A DNA stretch of 64,000 nucleotides from Mesaphorura yosii (taxonomy: Eukaryota > Arthropoda > Collembola > Poduromorpha > Tullbergiidae). Below, in pieces: positions 12,339 to 25,854 of the stretch; position 1 is the first letter of the stretch, and every line of letters starts with the position of its first letter. Where the stretch lies: the NCBI GenBank assembly GCA_009869945.1, contig WIXG01000089.1, forward strand, positions 62,001 to 126,000, written 5' to 3'. Under the pieces are notes generated by a model, which worked only from the letters and a program-made list of their open reading frames with translations, was not told the origin of the DNA and did no database searches. The position numbers and the translations under genes are program-made.

Positions 12339-12829
12339 CTGAAATGCAAAATAGGACACCATATTGAGTCGAGGTCGTCTTGCGTATTTCTGCAAAGCAA
12401 CACAGCATCCTGTACCTCGAGGAGCGCGCTATTGATGACTCACATCGATGTCGATAAACGCACATTTGAATAAATTTGAATGAATCAGACGTTAGATCTC
12501 TTCCAACTTCAGCAAATGCACCTTTCACACTCAACCCATAACTCGAAGCACCTTTGTGGTCTCTCGTCATTCTTTAACCTACATACCGGTCTGCCGCTTG
12601 ACTCGACAAAATTTAAATGTTCGGTAGGCCGACCTTACGAAATTTCCGTCAAATACTAACCCATTCATATTCAGTCAGACTCAAGGCGAATGCAAATATT
12701 TTGTTGCTCGGCGGAATGCGCAGTGACTCTGACAACAGTTTTCTTATACACAGGTTCCAGCACTGTGCTGCATTATGTATGTGAGCCTGTAATATGCGGT
12801 TTCGCTTCCCTTGTGGCTTCTAATTCAAT
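12339..12829. other. Upstream flank of the NCKX gene
   Basis: Immediately upstream on the minus strand is an acceptor (TTTCAG) abutting the NCKX start codon, so any first exon must lie farther up. The same frame is open for a short way into this flank, but the acceptor makes 12338 the better start. No promoter motif or other gene was recognised. Confidence 0.4.
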
Positions 12830-13476
12830 TAAAGCATGTCCAATAAGTAGTGGCACAGATTTGAAATTGTTCCCCTCCGCTTAGAACAATGCGGGCCTTA
12901 TCAAGTTTGTGCTTGTTTTGTTCAGCTCCCTTCGTTCTACAAATAAAATGCTTCAGTCGAGTGATAACACTTCCGCTGTGAACATGGCACGCGGAGAAAG
13001 TGAACTGTTCGCCACTTTGTGGCTGAAGCCGAGATCCAGTATTTATCATATTATTAGGAGGTATGAGCAAACTGGAAATAGTGCTTACAAGAAGCTATCT
13101 GGTCTTTCCCGAAGTCAGGCTACTCAGCAAAATATTACTAAGGTGACAAAGCTATTCATAAGGTGCCTAACTGTTTCAGTGCGCAAAGCTGCTCAAGATC
13201 TCGATTTAAGTAAATCAACCGTGAGTAATATCAAAGTTCACCATCTGGGCATTAAGGGTTACACACGGAAGAGAGCGCAAGAATATGTCTGTCAAACATC
13301 AAGAAGCGAGAGCCAAGACAGGATTACGAAAACTGGGCTGCGTAAGAAATGCCTTATTACGGCGAATCATACATTCCGATAGACCCTCAAGAAAGAAATT
13401 CCGTTTAATAAATAAGATTGATTTAATTATACACAGCCGTATTAAACCTGTGCCGCTACTTATTGGACATGCTTTA
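12830..13476 (+). mobile_element. Tc1/mariner-like transposon, internally truncated
   Basis: The terminal inverted repeats are 12832-12862 and 13444-13474. Both begin AAGCATGTCCAATAAGTAG and match over 31 bases with two mismatches. Each end is bordered by TA (12830-12831 and 13475-13476), the target duplication expected of Tc1/mariner insertion. At about 645 bases it is roughly half the length of an autonomous element. The interior encodes only the DNA-binding end of a transposase. It is a non-autonomous relic that could move only with an enzyme supplied elsewhere. Many copies in the genome would be expected. Confidence 0.88.
12948..13382 (+). pseudogene. Tc1/mariner transposase, N-terminal DNA-binding part only
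   Basis: This 144-aa reading frame lies inside the Tc1-like element. It has two helix-turn-helix-like segments in the family's order. The first includes SSIYHIIRRYEQTGN; the second runs from SVRKAAQDLDLSKSTVSNI to HHLGIKGY. The expected downstream DDE/DDD catalytic domain is missing. Near 13285-13320 the similarity seems to move to the +1 frame, where an Arg/Leu-rich stretch with ALLRRI appears, suggesting a frameshift. The right terminal repeat follows soon after. The product cannot be a working transposase, although it might still bind the termini. Confidence 0.75.
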
Positions 13477-16400
13477 GACTTGGGACTCTTGACGACTGAG
13501 TCTGATTTCGTAATAAGTCTTGCTGTGTAGCTATTTGCTTCAAATTTACAGACCAATTTGTGGTTTCCAGAACAATGCGCCGTCAATATCTTTTACAATT
13601 TTGCATATACCTAAAAATTGCTTTTGACGAAGATATTAACTGAGTAATCACTGCCTCAGTTAGCGTCTTTCGACACATGCAACCGGAAAACTTCAACTGA
13701 GTAGAATTTCCACCGTCATATTTTTGTCGGAGTTCCCATTCTACGAATACCGCTGCGAATTTAAACTATCAAAGTGTGTAGTCAGACTGTGTGGGCTTGA
13801 GTTGGGAATTATATAATAAAATCACAAGGAGAAATCATGAATACGAAGTCTACTTTTGTAATATTCTGGCACCTTCCACGCCGCTATTATGATGACCGCA
13901 TTCAGAAGCAGGAAGCCCCACAAAGCAAAAGCTCCAATAAAGTAAAAAAAAAAATTGATAGCATTTCAATAGTATCAAATGGGAAAAATATCCACAGAAA
14001 CGAAAACTTATTCCTTTGAGTGTGCAATTTCATGTGAGCTTTACGACTTCGAGAAGCTCGTTCCCCAAAGGTTACATATACAAGGCAGCACAACGCAGCC
14101 CACCATGGATGCTGGTAGGCAACGGTATTGATATTGGTTCAATTCAATTTCAAATATACGTATTCGTGTCACGTCACCTCACCTTAAAACGAAAAGAGAA
14201 GTACATTAAGACGCTTTAGCACATACTAACTTTCACTTTTCACTGTCTGCGTATGTGTGGAGACTATTTCGCACGTTTTCTCACCGAAAATGTTCCACCG
14301 GGTGTACGCGCAATTTTCTCTGGAACTCAACGAACACTACTGTACATAACCCCGCGCACTAAAAATGAGATTAGGAACCTTATCACATGAGCCAAACATA
14401 AATGAAAGTCGAGGCTCTTGCTTTGCAAGCGCACAAGTGAATAGTTCGACGCAAAATGAGCAAACAAATCCAGAATCTAGAATTACAATATGAAGAGTTC
14501 AAATCTAGCTTCTGCGTTTATGCTAATCGTAGAAATAGTAAGACGTCAAAGCGTTCTCCAATTTATATTGCTGTAAACTGATATCAGAGGCAAAAATAAT
14601 AAAGACAGTTTAAAAGAGCAGGAGCACAAAGAGGAAGAGGAAAAGCCGAGATTCGTAATCATAAGAGAAAGTTTTGCTGCTTCAAAAAGAAATTTTCTTT
14701 CTTGTAAGAACAAAAACAGCGATCACTTCGCAATGCGTATTGTGAAGCAGAGCAGAAATGAAACGAGATCTGAAGATTTTTAAACCTTCTTTGGCTCTCT
14801 GACTCAGCTTGTCTGGCTTCAAAGGTACGTGTTGCAAACGGAGTTGTTTCGCCGCCCTGGGTATCTTGAATTGAAAGTATTTTGCAATCTGTCCCTGACG
14901 TTCGTTAATTGGTTAGGCTGGCTTCAGCAGTTCCATTTCCACGTGGGCGAAAAGTGCATTTTATTATTAGCAGTATGCACAATGTAGAATCACGGGAGAA
15001 AAGGATACTTATATCAATTGCCAAAGGCCCTCCGCGCCTTGACGTTTCAACAATATTCCACAAGCCACGTCGCATTGCGGTTTGCGCTCACTTGGGCACA
15101 CGGAGATAAATGACGGCACTGAAGGCCACATTTCCATGCGCAAAATTCTGGTCCACTTTACAAGAAGGGAAAGTCGATTTATCAAAGGAAATTTAAAACG
15201 GATGCTCTTCGTTTGTAAGAGGCCGTCATAATCAGAGCATAAAAGCTGCGTTCTCCGTGGCTCCTTCAGTAAAGTTAACAACTTTTGCTGACGGAAGCAT
15301 TAAAGTAATGGGAAAGGTACTTTGCTATTTTGTAAATAGCCTGCGGATGATATAAATTAAAAATTTTGTCAGTTTGGTAGAAGTTTATGCAAATCCTGCT
15401 TCATTTACATTCATTTTTAGGTGCAGATTAAATATACTCAAAGCCACAATGCTTCACATTGTTTCTTTATATAACAAGGAGAAATACAGAACTGTAAATT
15501 AAATCGAAGCCAATCCGAAACTGATAATAAAGTGTCATAAATATTAAGCGTAGGAGAGGACAGGCTGCCCGATTGATTTCCACTGTAGTGCTCAACTCGA
15601 CGGTTATTAGGTTTCAAGAGCCTGTTATTAATTAAATCCATACGCAACATATTTATTTTGCAGTGCTTACATTCCCTCTCGCAAGCACGCATTTCCCATT
15701 TGACTGTGGCAGTTGTTGTGAGCAAGGAGCTTAAATAAGTTTATAGCTACCAATCGTGGACATAAAGATATGGGGTCCCGACTGCTGAGTAAATATGCGA
15801 TATTCTCATCACATTGGAAGTGGTAAAAACTAGCAACTGTTGATAAATAATCACAAGTACCCGTAATGAAAATGGAAAATGAGACCTGCGCTAGCAGCAC
15901 CAGTGAAAAGCAAAGTGTATACACAATATACGCCGTAGCATTAATTTTACGCGGTACCAACATAAAAAGTACAACGCAGTTCAAAAAGCAGACAAATGGG
16001 GGCACACTTTTGCTCGTATCAGGTAATAAAAAGTGTATTACACACATAAAGTTTTTTGTGAGAAAGAATCATGTGTCTTTCTATTACCATAGGCCCTTTA
16101 CAAAAGGCCCTTCAATGTGATATACATTTTGGCTGAAATGAACTTGATACGTTACTATTCCTCATAATACAGTACAGTTTTATTAATGGCGGAAATTGCG
16201 AGTTTAGCAAGCTGTCAAAATAAAAACGCAGTACTGGCAACTAACTCAGCGCTTTCCCGAAGCTTATTTCATCATGTTTCCATTTTTCCTTCAGCAGTAG
16301 CGCAATATGATCATGCAGCGCAAGCAGGGAGTTCGATCCACATGTCGTGTATTCAAGATTTAAGACTTGATTTTGTATGGAGATATCCTGCAAAGCAAAT

Positions 16401-19400
16401 GGAAGGCTGTTCGGTGCTTTTTCCTTGGGAGAAAGCAGCTAACAGCATGAAGATGAAAGACATGCAGTGACTTGATTTCTTTCTAATATTTTTTCGCTGC
16501 GAGCATGAAAAATAAATACGAACAGAAAAACGTGGATTTAGCCTCGAATTATCGACAATCTCCTCCGAGGAAACATCGCGCCATGACATGACTAAACCTC
16601 TGAGTATACTTTTTGTGTAAACTTCAGTATCTATTCTACTTTTCGCTGCATATCCGAACGCCATGTGTACACGTTCTAGGGGCTCCGAAATCGGACTCGC
16701 TAACCCCGCTGTTTCTGGCCATGCAAGTAAGCTATCCTAAGTAAGATTACGACCAGCCATGGTTCCATAAATATGTACAGTATTTGCCTGGCCACCAAAA
16801 CTTATGGGGCTTGCCATGATTTTATTACTTGTCCATTTTCTCTCTTCTGCCTGACGCCACATGCTTGTCATGTCGTACAGAAAACGCTGCCTATTTTCTG
16901 ATTGAGTTGTACGTCCATTCTCGCTGAAGTGCTTACATCTAAGCCCTCCACCATTTAAAAGGCGAGAGCATGACTTTGCATCCCGTCATTTCCAGTCACT
17001 GTGCTTGGGATGTTTACGTTCTGGTCGGGATGGGTATGTCGCAGAATTTGTGCCTGTCTACTGAACTGTGCTTAATATGGTGACTGGGTAAGTGAGAAAA
17101 TATTTTTCTTGGGCTTGTCGAAAAGTAATAGCTCGCAAGATGAGAATTGGAGAGAAGAAGAAAGTAATCTCGCCGTATGGTCTCGAATCGACTCCGGATT
17201 CGAGTTTACAGATTTCAATTCTACGTACCCTATTTCATGTCTCCTCGCTTGCAGTCAACGGTTTACGGCATTCTAGATATTATGACATAGGTTTACTGCT
17301 TTTGTACAAATACAAAGTATACAGAAGGACTGTTTAAACTTTATAATTCGCATATTCAGTTATGATGATGCAGAACAACTTTTCAGATCTCCTCGTTTTA
17401 CGTCTTTATTCAACATCATTGTCGCCATTGTGTGCGGCCCCTGCAGGAAACTTTCCTTTACGCTGGAACGCATGCGAATTCAGGCTTCAAAGAAGTGTGT
17501 ACCCAGTCAATCACATTAGCTGGCGTCTCTGGAGGACATAAACTTTGTAGATTCGTAATGCAGAGCCCATGCAATATGTGAGGCTGCACTATCCATAAAT
17601 GTAATACTAGCAGTAGCGACTCGTGCGTGTCCCAAAACTGAAGTCACTTATCAAATTGCGAAGCTGCAATTTTGTAGAAACTGTGCGCTAGCTCATCCTC
17701 GCTAGTGTTTCCTAACGGCTCAGTTGCAAATGGGAATAAGCAGTCGACTGGGTAAGCTAAATGTTAGAGTTTATGCATAATTTTAGGTTTAATTTTCAAA
17801 TGGAACTCATGTGAAGAATCTTAAAACTTCGAAATGATGACTGGAAACATCTACCGCTAAAGAGAGTTCATAAATACCATTTCGCCTTCAGAATATTGTG
17901 TGTTGCATTTCAACACATCTAGCAAGTGAAGAAGCATTTGGTTGTGAGCTTCCCAAATGAATCCCTGCTCGCGGATGCTCCGTGAATTACCCTCAACTCT
18001 CTTTTGAATCTTGAATCTCTAGCAGTTCAACAGTACTGAATCACCATAACAGGGAAAACTATTTTATACTGTTGACGCACATTCCATTTCACCTTTGATC
18101 CCGATTTCATTTGCGTATTTTGCTCTTGTCGTTCTCCGTGCAGCACGAATTCAATATACAATCTCCGAGGGCTCAGAGTTCCATTATTAAATTCGCGTTT
18201 CAAGGCAACACTAAACTGCAATTTAGCAAGTATTGTTTTCCATCAAATACTTGTTTACGTACGACTACACAAATGAAAACAAAACTTCTCGTCAAGTTTC
18301 AGAGTTCAAGTCTCATATTGCATGCGAATAATAACCCAACATTCTGTTAATCTTACGTAACACGTCTAGCCTACCCTACCGTAAGCGAAAATCATGCACG
18401 AGAGTTTAAACTCATTAGAGCTTAATAAGTTCTGCATTGTTGTCCGACTTTCCACGCAAGCATTAACATGCGATTCGTGTTGGTCAGTGTACGATCAAGA
18501 TGTGAATGAGGTTCACAGAGAAGCGGAAGAGCAGAGCGCGAGGAAGAATGACAGAGATTAGAATGAACAAGTTAAATGAATAGAACTTGGAATCGACGAG
18601 ACAGAAAGAAAGAAAAGGGTTGGCGCATGTATTTCCAACATAATAATAATAAAAACGGATCGATTTGTTATATTATAACATTTGAGGATGATAATAATAC
18701 ACTCGTTGCTGCTGCTGGCATCCTTCCAAACTCAAACAAAAGCTTTCTTCACTCGCGCATCCTTCAGCTGCTTTCTCCGTGCTCGTGCTTCTCCTTCTCC
18801 ATTTCCATTGTTCGCGTTTCTCTTCCCAAACCGATTCAGGTTGCATCCAAAATAAAAACTCCCTTGCAGTCACAGTCTCAGTGACTCAGTCAGTGCCAGA
18901 GTTGCGTCGCAGAGTTCATTACAAGCAAGTGAAGTGGAAGATGAAGTCATTGATTCAGTTGCGACGAATTCCAAATGCATTCCTGAAAGTTTTCCTGCTC
19001 TCGCTCGATTCAAGTGCCTCTCTCAGCTGACTGGCATAAGGACAATGAAGCCTCAAATGATCTCATTAACAAGCCTGGCCTATTTAGGATCAACACGCTT
19101 GGCCTGGTCTGGCCAGTAGCTTTCACGGGAGCGTGTATGAAGTGCAAAGGTTGAAGGAAGAAATTGCAAGCAGACACAAGCGCACACAAAGTTGAAGTTC
19201 ACAAGTGAAGGAAAGGGAAATCAAACCTGCCTTCATTTCCTATTACCAAGTTACCGAATAAATAAAATATAGTCAGGAACACAGGATGCTCATTTTTAGC
19301 AGCAATAGAGTAGTAAAGGTTTAGAGAGACTATAGGCAATAGCAGCTAAGCTCTCACAAAATATTAATTCTTCGCGAAATACTGGCTCTAATAACATAAT

Positions 19401-22400
19401 ATTATTATATGATTTGATTTCCTTTTTTACCCCTTTTCATTTCACTAATGGCATCTCATCATCACCGACTATTCAGCCACGCTCTGCACCGCTCTGACTT
19501 CCTCGGCCCAGCGCAACATTGCCGTCGCACTCTAATCGAATTATGCAGCCCATGTTTGCTCGTACACAAATGCAACAGTCGAGTGTCTGCAATGGTATCA
19601 AGATACATTTTTAAATATACAGCATTTGGCCAATCGATGCACAGGGCCATACTCCACAATTTACATTCCTCGGCGTCGAAGACACTTTCTGTTGCCAGCA
19701 AGAGAAGGTTGGAATGGGGAAGTCAGTTTGGGTCAAACTCCACAAGAGAGAAAACATGCGCCTCCGAACTATTTAATGCAGGAATGCTGAGCTGGAGGAG
19801 AAAAGCACTGCGGTGGTATCGGGAGCAGTGAGATGACATAAAAGCACAGAGAAGCCAAGCGACCCGAGTTTTGCAACTGGCTTCCATTGCGAACTCGTTC
19901 TCGTTCACGGGTCGTTTTCTCGCCATTTACAATTCCATTCCATGTTTTTGGGATGTTGACGGCTGACTTCATTTTCAATAAAAGGCGATTATGTAATCCG
20001 AATTGAAACTTTCGCCCACATACCTTGAGCTTGTAAATACTTGCACCGTGTCCTTGTATGGCGTCATGAGAAAGCCCGACAAGACCTGAGTAGGTGTTTA
20101 TTGGTTATTCGTGAGTCAGGCATTCAGAAATATATGACAATTCATAATAGGAATCACACTTTAGGCTAATCCCCGCGGTTCAGTGGGCCATTGACTAAAT
20201 GTCGACAAGTTGAAGAAAATATTGTCCAACTTCTGAGATGTGATACATCATAATCCTGTGCCAAAATGTGCTTTTTTTAATCAGTGCGCGAAATACGCAA
20301 TAACTAAATGGAAGGGGAAATTAGCAGACATATAAGCAGCGATTAGAAGTCTTTAACATGAATCTGACTCACACAGACTCAACTTGAACTTTCTGCGAGC
20401 CGAGAAGATAATAAAGCTCGTCTATAAATTCGACCTGCTCTATTTCTGCTTGCCTTTCCTCTTTTTACTTTCTCCATTCATCTGCCAGGCAGGCAGGCGG
20501 GCCCTGTTGGGTTCTGAGAGTGAGCGTAGTCGATCTATTTCTATTTTGTGTATCTCTCAAGCATCAAATTACCCAACGTCAATTCCCAAAGGTATAATCT
20601 CGTTTCCTTGATGGGTTTTCTCTCTCATCTTTGTTTTCTGTTTACCAGTTTACTACCAACTCCACATTGCACGCCATAGAGCTGACTGCCTTCCTGATTT
20701 CTATTTTTCGCTAGCTTTCTTTGTTTCCTCTGACTCTGACAATTCTCGGAATTCATGTGACTGCTCGCCATTGATGAGGAATGAACAGTCAATGCGAAAT
20801 ATTATGAACTAGGTGTGGAAGAAAAATACTCAGAGGCAGATTTTTAGCAATAAGTCGATTCATTACAGGGCAATTTGGTAATTCACCACTCATTCTTATC
20901 TATTTATGGGAGCCTATTTTAATGAAACTTGGAGCCAGCAGAAGGGGAAAGGCCGTGTAGGATGGAGTATTGGGTTTTTCGAGAAAAGAGACAAAGGATT
21001 GTTTTCACAAGACATAATATTGCACCCGAGCACGAATATGGCGTCATGAGTTATGAGATAAGATTTAATGAAAGTCGTTCCACATACTCCCAGGTTATTG
21101 CAATCCGCCTGATTGTTTTTTGAACCTGTATTTATGAGGCAAAGTTGCACTAATTGGCGTCAATGTGTCTGCCGTTAAGATTTATACACTGAAGTCTGAA
21201 CGCGCAACGGCAAATTGCGCACGATCGATCAAAAAAGCGAACTTGTCACAAGGAGTTGGAAATTCGGAAAATTGTAGAGGCGAAGCAAACACAACTTGAC
21301 AACTTCTTAGTTATCAGATTTGAACGCCGAGTTGTAAAGCAACACACATGCCAAGACCAACCTCCATAATTGGTGGCCAAACAACAATCAATTCACCCAA
21401 TTGAAATGAGTTAATTTCCAACCAACACTTAATGCCCTGCGCGTTCCAAGTTTCAGCTGCGTAATAAAGTTAATTAGTGCCCATGCGGAGTTGTTACAAT
21501 AATGAGAGAACGACGGAGGAAATTTAATTACGGAGAAAGTAAAGGAGAGAATAAACAAAGTTAAAACTCAATTTGGAAAGAAATTTCCCAGAGTGAGCAA
21601 CGCTCAATGTGCAGACATCGAGATGAAGTGGATGGATGGAGTTATCCTTTTGGGTGAGACTGAGGAAGGAAAATAGCTGCTTATTATTACACGGTGACCT
21701 GCTGTAGCAACGAAAGAGGAAGCGAAAGCAATCGCTTCGAATTCTGTCTTATGAAACTTTATTACAATGAAATATGGGAATTAGGTTCGAACTCTCCTTC
21801 TCATTTCGACTATATTGAACTGTTCTTCTATCGAGTGGCTAATTTATGCGAATTAATATCACGAAAACACGGCAATGTGATCTGCGAGCCTGCAAAATGG
21901 AATCAATTTTCCTGTAATTCGAAAGCCAAAAGGGAATTTTAATCATAAGAGACCTACCTCGAGAGGTTAATATAAACTTCCCTGAAAAGATTCATGAAAT
22001 TTCAATTTTCAGAGTTCTGACGTGGGTTCTACTCTCCCTCATCACAGAACAAGCGTGTAAATACTTGGCACGCTGAGACAAATTAATATTGCGAGAACCA
22101 TCAAACTGAAACCGCAAAAATGTTCAAAAACAGAAATTACCGTGAAATTCTGGTACTCGTTCCATCCATATCATTAAAAGGATATGCTTCCCGCAGACGA
22201 TTCCAAAGCTTCCTTTTGCAAGCTTTGGTTATACTTATACCATCAGGAGCTCGGAGACTCCGAAATGTCATTATTTTTTTATGGCTTTTACGGTATTTCT
22301 CGCGTGGCCGAGCTTAAACACACTCTGAAAAAATCGCTCTTCCTTTTGCTGCAGAAACCCGTCTGCGTAAGTCGGGAAAACTTTGAACCAGTGCCAATTG

Positions 22401-22856
22401 TCTGACCTTATTGCCACAACCTCGCAGCACTGAAGTTGACTAGGGGAGTCGCTTGAGTATTAATTCCTGTGATATTGATTGAAATAAATTCGAGTGTTTG
22501 TACGTGCCGTCGCAAAACTTAGCGTCAAGTGGTGGCGAAGAGAATATCAGAATCAGAAGTGAGGCCTTTTGCGCTCTGTTTACTTTAATCGATTCCAGTT
22601 ACGAAATCCTACATTGATTTCCATGCTCGCTTGGTTTATTGAATCTCGGATTCAGCTTTTCGAGTACCATTTTGCGATCTTGGACGCGCAGACATGAACT
22701 ATCTCAAGTAACTAATATCGAATGCCAGGATCAAAAATTGCTTATAGTTCGGAAACCGTTAAGATCAAGGCAAAAGATCGCTTCTCTGACAAGTTGAAAG
22801 CCGAGGCTTTAAAAGCGGAGAAAACTTAGGAGACTTGGGACTTACTTGCTTGATTG

Positions 22857-22997
22857 TTACTTGGCGAGGGGCGCAGAGTTAGAAATGAATGCCCAACCGT
22901 CGTCGTCCGTCTTCACGTGCTCGTCGTCGCGTGGGCCTGCTCCTCCGTGCTGATGGTGAGCTTGCTCGTACTCGCCACACGCCTTGATGTTGGACAT
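22857..22997 (-). other. Candidate small coding exon or short ORF in a GC-rich island
   Basis: A 46-codon minus-strand frame starts MSNIKACGEYEQAHH and ends NSAPLAK. It has hydrophilic, GC-ending codons unlike the flanks. A possible 5' splice site (AA|GTAACA) overlaps its last codon, so it could be a first coding exon (22997-22861). Splicing it directly to the NCKX first coding exon would shift frame and stop quickly, so it is not an in-frame extension of that gene. No family was recognised, and it may be chance within a promoter-like island. Confidence 0.2.
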
Positions 22998-25810
22998 TGT
23001 CACAGCGCGGTGACGACGAGTTGTGGAGCCTCGCACTCCAAAAACTCTCTGCCACTTTCTCCTGGCTCGGCCGTGGTGTCTCCCGAACGTTTGTCTCTTC
23101 CTCTTCTCCTTCCCCGCTGCCTCTGCTCCTGTACGTGGTGTAGCGAAGATATTTGTAACCAAAGTCTGCGCGAGTGTGAGATTCTGAGGAGAAACTGTTT
23201 CAGACTCGCACAGTAGCAGTCGTTATTGCATGGTGGTAGCGCAGAGCATGGCCGAGTGAAAGCAGCCGTGAGGAAGGAGAAAATGAGCCTGCACGAGTCG
23301 AGCATTGGGAGGAAAGCAGTGCACCACGAACTGATGATGATGCTACATTGTGTCTCATGTGTTTGCAGTGAGTTTGTAGACAACCAGCCAACCAATGGCA
23401 CAAATTTGAAAAAGGAAGAGACCAACCAGTTCAGCGGTGCGGAGAGGCAAACGATGGAGAAATATTTTCTGCGGCGGTCTATTACTAGAACGAAAATATT
23501 TTTATTTAACGATGATGATAAAGTAGACGTGCAACGGAGTTGAGGCGAGGCACGAGAAACCTACCAGTAACCGAGTACAGAGGATGAGGGCCAACTTTGA
23601 TTGAACGCTTGCTATAGACACAGACAGAAACAAATGTTTCACTAAATGTAGTACAAATACGAAGAAACCTTTGCTACAAATTGGATACGTGAGAAGTATT
23701 AATGTGGAGTTTTTGCAATAAGTAATCCTCTGACCATTATTTCTAGCGTAAGCACTTAAAGTCGTTTAGTGTATGAATGTCAGGAAATGGCAGGGACTAT
23801 GATGAACTTAGTGCGAAATGTGAAGGGGATTGAAAGCACTCAAAATACACTTACGTGAGACAGAATTCGTTGTGTGGGCCAAAATGTCCTGCGCATCGGA
23901 CAAAATGAAGACTGGAAGCAGAAGAAAACCCAAGGAGAAGCCAAGTTAATTTACCACATCGGAAAACAACCTCAACACATTGCAATTAACGCCGGATCAA
24001 CAACTCACGCTGTGTTTTACGTTGCAGTTGGACTTTGCTTTATTTTGTCTGTTGGGTTTGTTCAGTAGAAATGAAAAAGAAGACGTTGACAAGTAAAAGT
24101 AAGAGAAAGTAGCGACTAAAAAAAGAAGAGATGGGACAGAAGATAAGAGAACAGGGACGAAAAAAAAATTGCAACTTCTTCCCGAGCCCGCGCAGGCCTT
24201 GAGTGTTTGGATGAAAACCACGAACTGAGGCTATAAAGTAAAGTAGTCCAAAAACTTGATCGTTAGGGTGAAAGTGTTTTATACAAAGGCATGGGCATTC
24301 GAGAGCGGGAGAAAGCAATAAGCATAAGCAAAGCATGAAAGAAGGAAAGCGAAAAACACCAAAAAACTGTGAAACTTTCTTCTTCGCTTTCCACTCTCGC
24401 AACTCGCTCGAATTCTTCGTAGTCCTCTTTCTCTTTATCTATTGAATATTATTGCCTGCGACTGCCTGCGACTGCCTGTCTGCCCATAAGCACCGTGCTC
24501 GCTGTAAATAAAGAAAGTACGCGAATCAAATGAAAACGCGAGTCCTGAACGAGTTTCGTACAATTTTAGATTGTGCTCCATTGATTCACTTTCATCCTCC
24601 TTGTCGTACAACACGGCTCAGCAGGCTCGTCGGTTCATTATGTGATTTGGTATGACTCGCGAATTTCTATTTCTGTGCATAGTCCTGGAATACAAAGTGT
24701 GATGTAGTTTGTGTGTCTGCACCAGTCTTACACTAACACAGTGCTGTTGAAAGCACCATGGCCTTGCTGAGACATATTAAGCTTGTAAACTTTCCCGTGC
24801 ATCAGCCCAATACTGGCGACCGACCAATGTGCTTTGTGCATCAAGCATCACACCATTATAATACATAAATTATGGAACTCGCGAATTCTGAATCCATTTC
24901 GCTGTGCCATAATAATCTTTGGTCCTGTCTCGGCTCGTCCGCTCTTGCCTTGCTTCCCCTGGCGAAAAGAGAAAGTGGGTTCACTTGCTAGCATTCGGCA
25001 TTTATTTATGCGTAGATAGATTCGCACGTTTCAGCTGTCTGGCATCGCCCAATTTCTGCGTTACTGAACCAGTCCACAGCAAAATTTCACTCAAACGATG
25101 ATGATTGTTATGCAGCAACTTTCATCTTCCAATTATTTTATTTATCTCCTACTAGATAGGAATATGAACCTGAGCAAGGTACACAATTCAGAACTCTGAC
25201 TTCAGCAGTCCAATCACATTCGCAGCAAACATCCTACTGCATGTATTCTGAGCTTTTTATCTGTCCGGGCCAAGGCGTGAATTTTGAACACGTTCTTGGC
25301 CCAAATCGTAAGGAATAACCTATAACATATCAATTTACTTTTCCTTTTAGCAAGAAAGCTTCGTGCATTAAGCAGTCGTAACCACAAGCCAACGACCATG
25401 CGCATGATGATCATATGTACAGGAAACGAGCTTCCCTTGCCTAAGGTGAATTAGTTGGGCGCTGCGAGGGCAGCGGTGCAAATAAATTGTATGATATATT
25501 ATGCCATTCCAAGTTTTTATTACTTTAAGTCAATTCATTGAAGCACAATAGATTGCTCAGATCATAAACCATGAAAGAACAGCACACCAACCACGGTACG
25601 GCAAGGGCTTGAAGGTTTGAGCCCTCCATTCCATGGTCTTAAGAGTAATGAAGTCCTAACAATCTTAGAAGCATGAAAAAATCTCTAAACAGGCATGCCA
25701 CTTTTATAATAAAAAGTAGAGCGGAACAATCTCAACCAGAGTTTGTGGTTGACAAATATACCCGTGGCTTGAATGAAAAAATATTTTCAAGTTAGCATCA
25801 AAACAATCTC

Positions 25811-25816
25811 TTTATT
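25811..25816 (-). promoter_or_regulatory. Candidate poly(A) signal for IMP4
   Basis: The minus strand reads AATAAA 38 bases after the IMP4 stop codon, a normal spacing for a compact 3' UTR. Confidence 0.6.
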
Positions 25817-25854
25817 CCAATCAGTAAGAGTGTGAAATATGAGTCTCTCATTTC

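Larger units (their letters stand above)
13477..25854. other. Gene-free stretch of about 12.4 kb
   Basis: No recognisable protein or RNA gene was found on either strand. The longest ORFs (for example 15667-16047 on minus and 19448-19831 on plus, 126-127 aa) are of a length expected by chance. They carry no recognised motif and no splice context. A GC-richer island at about 22.85-23.45 kb stands out. The stretch may hold distal exons or regulatory DNA of the exchanger gene. Confidence 0.45.

Noticed and set aside
15667-16047. 126-codon minus ORF with hydrophobic stretches resembling membrane helices
   Set aside because: AT-rich DNA gives hydrophobic chance ORFs. There is no start context, splice sites or family similarity, and several ORFs of this size are expected by chance.
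16318-16345. GAGTTCGATCCAC resembling a tRNA B box
   Set aside because: No matching A box, acceptor stem or anticodon arm could be built around it.
24455-24485. Short GACTGCCTGC tandem
   Set aside because: Only two to three copies; ordinary low-complexity sequence.
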